This document shows positions 58,037 to 64,000 of a stretch of 64,000 bases of DNA, one piece after another (position 1 is the first letter of the stretch; the number at the start of each line of letters is the position of its first letter). Below the pieces are notes generated by a model. It was not told the DNA's origin. It searched no databases and saw only the letters and a list, made by a program, of their open reading frames with translations. The DNA is from Acidobacteriota bacterium (lineage in GTDB: Bacteria > Acidobacteriota > Blastocatellia > Pyrinomonadales > Pyrinomonadaceae). Location: NCBI GenBank assembly GCA_016718135.1, contig JADKEF010000001.1, positions 124,001 through 188,000 on the forward strand. Reading direction: 5' to 3'. The translations under genes and the position numbers were made by a program.

Positions 58037-60700
58037 CTAGAGTATCGCCACCCTCGAGGTGGTGTCGTCGAGTCGAGAACTGTACGTGTTGCCTTCGATG
58101 AAAACTGATATCACGATCGGTTGATCACCAGCACCATCGAGTGAAGCAGGCAACTCAAAATCAACGGTGAAGACACCGGGCTCAACGATGTTTGCTCCTG
58201 ACTTAATGTTCGTTCCAGAGATCACCGCGTCCTTAATACGTACGTTTATCAGTGTAGGTGATACGAGCTCCATACCGGTCATGTAAACCCGAAGCACCGT
58301 AGGTACAAGCATGTTGCCCTTCCGCTTGATCGTCCTAACGGCAAACGGCTCTGTCCTGAAAACCGTGTTCGTTACGTTGAAGAGCTTGGCTCGTCCTTCC
58401 GGAGCGATCAGCATGTCGGCACGGAAAATATCCGGGCGGGCCGGAACGATCGTCACCCAGCCTTTCATTACCACGCCATTATTGTTGATGACAAGTGGCA
58501 GAATATTGCCAGCCAAAGAGCTAGCCAACGCCGGTGGAGCGACAAACTCAATTCGTCGCTGCCCGACGCTCTTCAGCCCACAGGCAGCTCCATCGATCGT
58601 CATCGTCAGTCCGCTCAGTTCCATCGGCAAGGTGAACCTTCGCTTGAGCGATCCGATCGCAGCACGGGCTACGATCGGCTGGTCGCCGGCAGACTGGTAA
58701 TCCAAATAGGCGAGCATTCCGGTGGCCATGCCAAGAACCGCTGGTGGTGTTACGGGGGTTGGCGTCGGTGTGGGGCTGCCGGTCGGCGTTCCGGTCGGCG
58801 TTCCGGTCGGCGTCGCTGTTGGCGTAGCGGTCGGGGTTGCTGTCGGGGTTGCCGTCGGAGTCGCGGTTGGTGTCCCGGTGATGGTTGGCGTGGGACTCGC
58901 TGACGCCAAAATTGGTAACCGCGTCGCCCCCGTCGAAAAGTTGAGGCTGACCGGAGCCTGATTCGTAACAGTCGGTTTCAGGAAATAATAGACCTCAGAA
59001 AGATTATCCAGATTACCCAATCCGAACTCTGTAAGGCCGATCGTAAATGCCATTCGACTTAAGGTATTGCTTGGAATGAGCTGGGTTGATGCTACAAACG
59101 AGTTTGGCGTCGGGAAGTTCGCAAGACGGGTGAACGTCGCCGTGGTCGCTGGTAGATTGAGTGGGTACGAATATATCTGCGACGGACGAACCTCATTGGG
59201 ATTTAGACCCTCCGACGCGATGGTTGGGATGGTCCCGTCCGCTTTAATGTTAAGTCTTGTCTCGAGTACGAGAGTAGACGGGGCCCCGTTAGCATCAGTG
59301 TCAGTAAATCCGGGGTAATGTGAAACATCACCACCTGTAGCTGCGGTGTCCGCATCACTGCGGGGACCGATCCGCCGGGCGGCATTGGTGGTCAACGTTG
59401 TATCGTAGACGTAAAGGGCGAAAGAAGTATAGTTCGTTCCGCTATTTTCGTTGGCAAGATCCGCATACGAGTCAAATGCAATATACCGTCCATCCCGGCT
59501 CATACGACGCCCTTGATCGAGAATATTAACCGGATCGCCGATATTCGTAGGGGTAGTCGTAGTGATCTGTTTTCCGCCGGTAGGGATTCCACCCGCCAGA
59601 TCTGCATAGAAGATCTCCTCGTTTCGGCTGGATTCGGGGTTGCTACCAGTATCAAAGTTTGTAGCGCTGGCAGGATTATCGATCGGGTCGTCACCTGTAC
59701 TCGTGAAGGCAACGCGATTCCCACTGCCTGAGATCGAGGGATTCTTGTTGTAAATAGGGTCAGAAACAACCCCGCGAGGGGTTTTTGTCACCTGATTTAG
59801 CGTGTTCGAACTCCTAATATAGGTAAATATCTCCTCGTTGTCCTCTCCTGGAAGAGGCGGCGGTCCCGCGTTACCAACCGCAGGAACGAGATTACGTGTC
59901 GAGCCAAATGCAATGACATTCCCGTTGTCGCTTATGCTTGCATCGTGGTTGTCATCAGCGATGGCGGCTCCGTTAAAAACAGATCCGGTTCGTGGGAGCT
60001 GACTCGGGTCAGTGTTGGTCACCAGAGTGAATGTACCACCCGCAAGATCTGTTAGCGGGAGTTCATCGCCAGCAGAAAGATCGGCCACGGTCGAGTAAGG
60101 TGGTATCTGGTACAGCCACATTTCCGTGTTAGCATCTTCCGTCAGCGGGTTCGCTGGCGGGGTCGGAGTTGCGGTCGGCGAACCTGTCGGCGTGGCAGTT
60201 GGTGTTGCTGTCGGGGTCGCCGTCGGCGACGGCGTCGGAGTTGGCGACGTGAACGCGTTTCCGTCGAACGAGCCGGGGTTCGTACTGTTCGGTGAAGTCG
60301 GCCGGGAAGTGGTCGCATTTGAACTGAAAGCGATCCATCTTCCGTCGTTGCTGATCACGGGACGCGAATTCACTATCAAAATACGAATATTATCCTGTGA
60401 CGCATCCCTCGATATATCAAAAAGTACGTGCTTTGTGTCAGTTATCTGGAAAATACGCCGTTGGGCATAGTCGAACAGAAATATCTCCGAATTGCGGTCA
60501 GCATTACGCGGGTTCTCGGTCGCAAGATCACCGGTCGATTCGAACACGATGAACCTTCCGTTTCCGCTTATGCCGCCAACGTAGGAGTCACTCGAGGAAC
60601 TCGTCACCTGGCCGAGAACTGAATCTATCTGGCCGGTTACACTCGATACGAGGGCAACTAAACAAACTATGGACAAAAGGAAAGTAAGACGAATCGTCAC
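58037..60700 (-). CDS. Secreted TolB/PD40-like propeller protein with Thr-Pro linkers and TIGR03437-like tail
   Basis: 887 residues from GTG 60700, preceded by GGAGGAG at good spacing. A signal peptide (FLLSIVCLVALVSSVTG) leads to repeated propeller blades of the type ISGNGRFIVFES, VISNDGRWIAFSS, ISDNGNVIAFGST and SRDGRYIAFDS. The blades are interrupted by a (TPTATP)n linker near 165-185. A second long linker (about 605-655) precedes a C-terminal domain (about 660-887). That domain resembles the TIGR03437 family typical of Acidobacteriota (GAGDQPIVISVFIEGN near the end). It probably reports or binds an envelope ligand; function is unknown. It lacks the cohesin/dockerin cassette. Confidence 0.8.
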   Translation of the reverse strand: MTIRLTFLLSIVCLVALVSSVTGQIDSVLGQVTSSSSDSYVGGISGNGRFIVFESTGDLATENPRNADRNSEIFLFDYAQRRIFQITDTKHVLFDISRDASQDNIRILIVNSRPVISNDGRWIAFSSNATTSRPTSPNSTNPGSFDGNAFTSPTPTPSPTATPTATPTATPTGSPTATPTPPANPLTEDANTEMWLYQIPPYSTVADLSAGDELPLTDLAGGTFTLVTNTDPSQLPRTGSVFNGAAIADDNHDASISDNGNVIAFGSTRNLVPAVGNAGPPPLPGEDNEEIFTYIRSSNTLNQVTKTPRGVVSDPIYNKNPSISGSGNRVAFTSTGDDPIDNPASATNFDTGSNPESSRNEEIFYADLAGGIPTGGKQITTTTPTNIGDPVNILDQGRRMSRDGRYIAFDSYADLANENSGTNYTSFALYVYDTTLTTNAARRIGPRSDADTAATGGDVSHYPGFTDTDANGAPSTLVLETRLNIKADGTIPTIASEGLNPNEVRPSQIYSYPLNLPATTATFTRLANFPTPNSFVASTQLIPSNTLSRMAFTIGLTEFGLGNLDNLSEVYYFLKPTVTNQAPVSLNFSTGATRLPILASASPTPTITGTPTATPTATPTATPTATPTATPTGTPTGTPTGSPTPTPTPVTPPAVLGMATGMLAYLDYQSAGDQPIVARAAIGSLKRRFTLPMELSGLTMTIDGAACGLKSVGQRRIEFVAPPALASSLAGNILPLVINNNGVVMKGWVTIVPARPDIFRADMLIAPEGRAKLFNVTNTVFRTEPFAVRTIKRKGNMLVPTVLRVYMTGMELVSPTLINVRIKDAVISGTNIKSGANIVEPGVFTVDFELPASLDGAGDQPIVISVFIEGNTYSSRLDDTTSRVAIL
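58754..58902 (-). repeat. Coding Thr-Pro linker repeat
   Basis: Encodes tandem TPTATP and GTPTGTP units in the TolB-like secreted protein. Confidence 0.8.
60157..60250 (-). repeat. Coding Thr-Pro linker repeat
   Basis: Encodes SPTATPTATPTATPTGSP-type units inside the propeller region of the same protein. Confidence 0.8.
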
Positions 60701-60920
60701 AAAACTCCTCCGCGGACATTTCGGTCAAAATAAAATTATTGCAAACTACTCAAAACACTCGATTTTATTAGCTTCTATGGTGTTCTGCAAGCACGTTGCA
60801 TCAAAAGATGGTGCAGTTGGTAGTTCGCAAGGTTGGATGCCGGTACAAACGCTTTGGGTTGTCATTTCATGAATCGTCTATATCATTGAGTAATTGCGAG
60901 AATTTGCAGGTCGAGAAAAT

Positions 60921-62096
60921 ATGAACGGGAAGCGAACGGTCATGATAGTAGCAGGCGAGGCGTCGGGTGACGCGCATGCAGCTAAACTCGTTTGTGCGAT
61001 CAGGGAAGCACTGCCTGCGGTCCGGTTCGAGTTTTTTGGAGCCGCAGGTCCAAAGATGCGGGGAGCCGGTGTCGAGGCTATCGTTGAATCTGATTCACTT
61101 GCGATCGTCGGCCTTGCTGAAATAGGTCGGGCCCTGCCCATGTTTCTCAAAGCTAAGAGCGATCTAAAAAGGGCGGCGTCTGCAAGAAAACCGGATATTG
61201 TGATCCTGGTGGATTTTCCGGACTTCAACCTTAAACTGGCAAAGTCATTGAAAAAGCTGGGCTTCTTGGTTGTTTACTACATTTCACCCCAGCTCTGGGC
61301 CTGGCGGAAATATCGGATCAGCTCAATTCGAAAATACGTCGATCTGTTGATCACGATCTTGCCATTTGAAAAGGAATGGTATTCAAAACGGGGAGTCGAG
61401 CACGTCGAGTACGTCGGGAACCCCTTGGCGAACGAGGTTCGGTCTAGTCGGCCGCGGGGAGAATTCTGCTCCGACCATGGTCTAGATCCGTCACGCCCGC
61501 TCGTGGCACTCCTGCCGGGAAGTCGGCATAAAGAGATCGAAAGAATTCTACCGATGATGCTCGACGCGGCCGCGGAATTGACGGTCAAGGTGCCGAAAGC
61601 TCAATTTCTTATCGCGGCGGGTTCGACTCGGGCGAGACAGGATATCAAGACTATCTTGGCGAATCGGGTAATCGAGCACCCCTTTAAGGTAGTTGAGCAG
61701 GAAACCTACGATGCTCTGAACGCCTCTGATGTCGCCGCGGTAACAAGCGGCACCGCGACGCTTGAGGCTGGCATTGTCGGAACGCCGATGGCTATAGTTT
61801 ACAAGTCTTCCGCGATTAACTACGCCCTGCTCCGTCCTCTCATCTCAGTCGAACATTTCGGCCTAATAAACCTTATCGCTGGTGAAAGGGTGGCAACTGA
61901 ACTCATTCAGGGAGAACTCACGCCAAAATCTCTCGCTGCCGAATTGTTCCGGTTGCTCGAACCAGTGGCAAATGCTGAAATGCGATCGAAACTTCAAAAG
62001 GCAACTGACAAACTCGGTGCAGGTGGAGCCTCAAAACGGGCAGCCGAGGTGATATTAAAACTAATCGATCGTTCCCCGTCTAGTTTCCTTTCTTGA
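60921..62096 (+). CDS. lpxB: Lipid-A-disaccharide synthase
   Basis: About 391 residues from ATG 60921; a TTG at 60894 is less likely. It condenses UDP-2,3-diacylglucosamine with lipid X to form the lipid A disaccharide at the inner membrane. Motifs: VAGEASGDAHAAKLV near the N-terminus, LVDFPDFNLKLAKSL, YYISPQLWAWRKYR, LLPGSRHKEIERI, and VTSGTATLEAGIVGTPMAIVYK in the UDP-binding half. Its 3' end overlaps the convergent secreted-protein gene by 17 bases. lpxD lies 0.5 kb away on the other strand. Confidence 0.95.
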   Translation: MNGKRTVMIVAGEASGDAHAAKLVCAIREALPAVRFEFFGAAGPKMRGAGVEAIVESDSLAIVGLAEIGRALPMFLKAKSDLKRAASARKPDIVILVDFPDFNLKLAKSLKKLGFLVVYYISPQLWAWRKYRISSIRKYVDLLITILPFEKEWYSKRGVEHVEYVGNPLANEVRSSRPRGEFCSDHGLDPSRPLVALLPGSRHKEIERILPMMLDAAAELTVKVPKAQFLIAAGSTRARQDIKTILANRVIEHPFKVVEQETYDALNASDVAAVTSGTATLEAGIVGTPMAIVYKSSAINYALLRPLISVEHFGLINLIAGERVATELIQGELTPKSLAAELFRLLEPVANAEMRSKLQKATDKLGAGGASKRAAEVILKLIDRSPSSFLS

Positions 62097-62577
62097 TCGC
62101 TGTTAACGCCTCTAATTCATGTGTCTTCACGCGAATATCCGATTCTAATTGGTAGATCCGAAGGTTCATCGTGCGAAGTACAACAATTCGTGGAGACAAA
62201 ACCTTGAGTTCATCAATACTCTCGCCTGCCGATAGTGGTATTACTGAAATACGCTCATCAACACGTCCACCTGTTCCGTCTGGCAACATTTTCGCTATGC
62301 GAACGAGATAGCGTTGGTCGACCGCCATCCCGTACTGGGAGTCGGCGATGAGTTCCTCTACGTCAGCCTTTCCTTTCACCAGATGCAGGATTTGGAGTCG
62401 AACTTTCGCTCGCAGAAGAATATTTACGGGCCCGATGTGCGTGCATTTGGCCACCACGATCATCTCGGCGTTATTGATGTAGTTGTCGAGCGGAGCAAAT
62501 CTCTCCTGAGCAGAGAGGTTCACAGCGAGTAGGGTTATGGTAAAGATCGCCGATAGGGCGATCGACTGACCGGACAT
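62080..62577 (-). CDS. Small secreted protein, function unknown
   Basis: 165 residues. A signal peptide (ALSAIFTITLLAVNLSAQ) is followed by a beta-rich domain with AEMIVVAKCTHIGPVNILLRAKVRLQ-type strands (about 35-100). A helical C-terminal stretch (about 130-165, LRIYQLESDIRVKTHELEAL) may be a coiled coil. The first domain resembles secreted proteins that begin 'D..I..A..IVVA.c..ig', but I cannot name the family. It lies downstream of lpxD in the same direction with a 50-base gap, and its 3' end overlaps lpxB. Confidence 0.6.
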   Translation of the reverse strand: MSGQSIALSAIFTITLLAVNLSAQERFAPLDNYINNAEMIVVAKCTHIGPVNILLRAKVRLQILHLVKGKADVEELIADSQYGMAVDQRYLVRIAKMLPDGTGGRVDERISVIPLSAGESIDELKVLSPRIVVLRTMNLRIYQLESDIRVKTHELEALTAIKKGN

Positions 62578-62627
62578 AATTCGGCCCTCCTATGTATCCA
62601 TAGAACGGAGCCAAATGAGTCGACTTG

Positions 62628-63629
62628 CTATTCTTCTGTGCGTTTGGTTAGTTCCTTGACCTGATTCTTGAGGCGCTCGATGCCCTTTACGTGGGCATTT
62701 TGTCGTTTGTACTCATCCAGGGGCTGGACTGGTGTTCCCCACCAGACGCCAGGGCGAACTGTCTTGCCCGGTAGAACTCCTGCCTGCGAGCCGATTATTG
62801 CACCGCTTTTGACCAGAGCGTGATCACCCATTCCGACCTGGCCACCTATCACGCAGTCATCCTCGATCACGGTGCTACCTGAAATGCCTGTTTGGGCAGC
62901 AATAACCACTCGTTTTCCAATTCGAACATTTTGCGCGATCTGGACGAGATTGTCGATCTTTGTGCCTTCGCCGATACGGGTTTCGCCAAGAGCTCCGCGG
63001 TCGATGCAGGAATTCGCTCCGATCTCGACGTTGTCCTCGATCACGACAATGCCGATCTGTGGGAATATATGATACTCCCCGTTGCCATCTTTCACGTATC
63101 CGAAACCTGCGGCTCCGATGACCGTCCCGGCATGGATAACACAATTATTTCCAATACTAACGCCGTCATAGAGAACGCAGTTCGAATGAATTACCGTCGA
63201 GGTTCCGACCCTGACATTCTTGCCGATCTTCACGCCATCGTTAAGTTCTGATCCCTCGCCGACGAGCGAACCTTCCCCGACCACTACGAAGGCACCGACA
63301 AAATTTGCACGAATCTCAGAATTGGTCGGTATGTGAGACGTATCATGCCAAAACCTTGGGCTTTCTTTTGAGAAGAGTTTCGGAGCTATGAGAGCGAATG
63401 CTAGTTTCGGATTAGCGGAAAAGATTAGAGCGGCATCGTGAGCTCCAGGATCAAACCCAATGGGGACGATAATGCACGCCGCATCTGAATCACCTATTTC
63501 CTTGCCCTTCTCGAGGAAGGCGATCTGGCCGGCGGCCGCTTTATGTAGATCTGCGACAGACGATATCTCAATGTTCCCGTCGCCGACTAGCTCGGCGGAA
63601 AGAAAATCGGCTATTTCCTGAGTCTTCAT
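62628..63629 (-). CDS. lpxD: UDP-3-O-acylglucosamine N-acyltransferase
   Basis: 333 residues. It adds the second acyl chain to UDP-3-O-acylglucosamine in lipid A synthesis. The N-terminal domain (1-100) is followed by a left-handed beta-helix of hexapeptide repeats (about 105-300), for example VRVGTSTVIHSNCVLYDGVS and IGAAGFGYVKDGNGEYH. His of VIHAGTVIGAAGFGY is the expected catalytic histidine. A helical C-terminus (IERLKNQVKELTKRTEE) is typical of the trimer. It is 38 bases downstream of a STAS-domain gene. Confidence 0.95.
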   Translation of the reverse strand: MKTQEIADFLSAELVGDGNIEISSVADLHKAAAGQIAFLEKGKEIGDSDAACIIVPIGFDPGAHDAALIFSANPKLAFALIAPKLFSKESPRFWHDTSHIPTNSEIRANFVGAFVVVGEGSLVGEGSELNDGVKIGKNVRVGTSTVIHSNCVLYDGVSIGNNCVIHAGTVIGAAGFGYVKDGNGEYHIFPQIGIVVIEDNVEIGANSCIDRGALGETRIGEGTKIDNLVQIAQNVRIGKRVVIAAQTGISGSTVIEDDCVIGGQVGMGDHALVKSGAIIGSQAGVLPGKTVRPGVWWGTPVQPLDEYKRQNAHVKGIERLKNQVKELTKRTEE

Positions 63630-63667
63630 TGCGTCTAATGTAATTTGTTTTTACCGAAAAGTCAGGT

Positions 63668-63949
63668 CTACTGACGTTCGGCAGCGTTGACGACGCTTTG
63701 CAGGAAGATCTCGGTGCCGATAATCTCGACGCCTTGTTCACGTTCGAGTTTGAGTAGGACTTCGGCAGATTCGCTATCGAGAAAATCGAGATCAGCGAGG
63801 TCGATCATTATTGAATTGCCGTTCTCTGATTGTGTCTGGCTAGCAATGCGGCCGAGCAGTTCAGCGTCTTCGCGGAACATGTCTCCATCGACGCGGAATA
63901 TTGTTATTCCCCGCTCGGCGTCGTCGATCTGCGTTATCTGTGTTGGCAT
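63668..63949 (-). CDS. STAS-domain protein (anti-sigma-factor-antagonist-like)
   Basis: 93 residues, a single STAS domain. GITIFRVDGDMFREDAELLGRI at the front is followed by SIMIDLADLDFLDSESAEVLL, where the Ser of LDSESAE is the usual phospho-site position. It may act in a partner-switching circuit; no kinase or phosphatase partner is beside it. The 50 bases beyond it to the window end show nothing recognised. Confidence 0.8.
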   Translation of the reverse strand: MPTQITQIDDAERGITIFRVDGDMFREDAELLGRIASQTQSENGNSIMIDLADLDFLDSESAEVLLKLEREQGVEIIGTEIFLQSVVNAAERQ

Positions 63950-64000
63950 TTCTAGCGATTAGATGACGAATTTACGCAAAAAGCAAGCCCTATGTTTCGG

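Overview
The window looks like a chromosomal segment of a Gram-negative, LPS-making member of the Acidobacteriota, most likely class Blastocatellia (Pyrinomonadaceae-like). This is inferred from gene content, not from a marker gene. The outer-membrane lipid genes lpxB, lpxD and lptD are present. A sigma factor of the type found beside serine/threonine kinases sits next to a TPR kinase. There is a winged-helix/TolB-propeller regulator and a TolB-like protein with a TIGR03437-like tail. Several very large secreted proteins carry Thr-Pro-rich linkers. No tRNA, rRNA or CRISPR array was seen.

Layout. 1-6.7 kb: biotin carrier protein, peroxiredoxin, CNNM/CorC transporter, then an ECF-type sigma factor and its TPR serine/threonine kinase. 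6.9-17.6 kb: one giant beta-helix surface protein, read as two ORFs. 17.5-23.0 kb: housekeeping genes zwf, ybeY, phoH and atpD-atpC. 23.1-29.4 kb: a second giant surface protein (P-domain, LamG, eight Calx-beta) behind a strong sigma70-like promoter. 29.4-32.3 kb: a lone terminase large-subunit gene riddled with palindromic repeats. 32.3-38.9 kb: an orphan domain fragment, a winged-helix/TolB regulator, a peptidase-S74 repeat protein and a smaller cohesin/dockerin-like protein. 39.0-44.8 kb: a third giant surface protein. 44.9-64.0 kb: mostly housekeeping and envelope genes (ChaN-like, YraN, sugar dehydrogenase, an isobutyryl-CoA-mutase-like subunit, an NtrC regulator, lptD, a fused membrane/spermidine synthase, ilvE, a TolB-like secreted protein, lpxB, lpxD and a STAS protein).

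The main unifying theme is a shared C-terminal cassette: cohesin-like, two dockerin-like repeats, a second cohesin-like domain, and usually a terminal carboxypeptidase-regulatory-like beta-sandwich. It recurs in four secreted proteins with unrelated N-terminal display domains, plus one orphan fragment. Cohesin and dockerin are normally partners on separate polypeptides; here both are on the same chain, which suggests a self-associating surface or fibre system. Dedicated regulators (sigma/kinase pair, winged-helix/TolB) lie beside some of these genes.

Caution: at least five coding regions change frame, most of them consistent with lost single bases, and atpD has an in-frame TGA at codon 5. Indel errors in the assembly are a serious alternative to real pseudogenes. 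All domain calls are by eye from sequence patterns.
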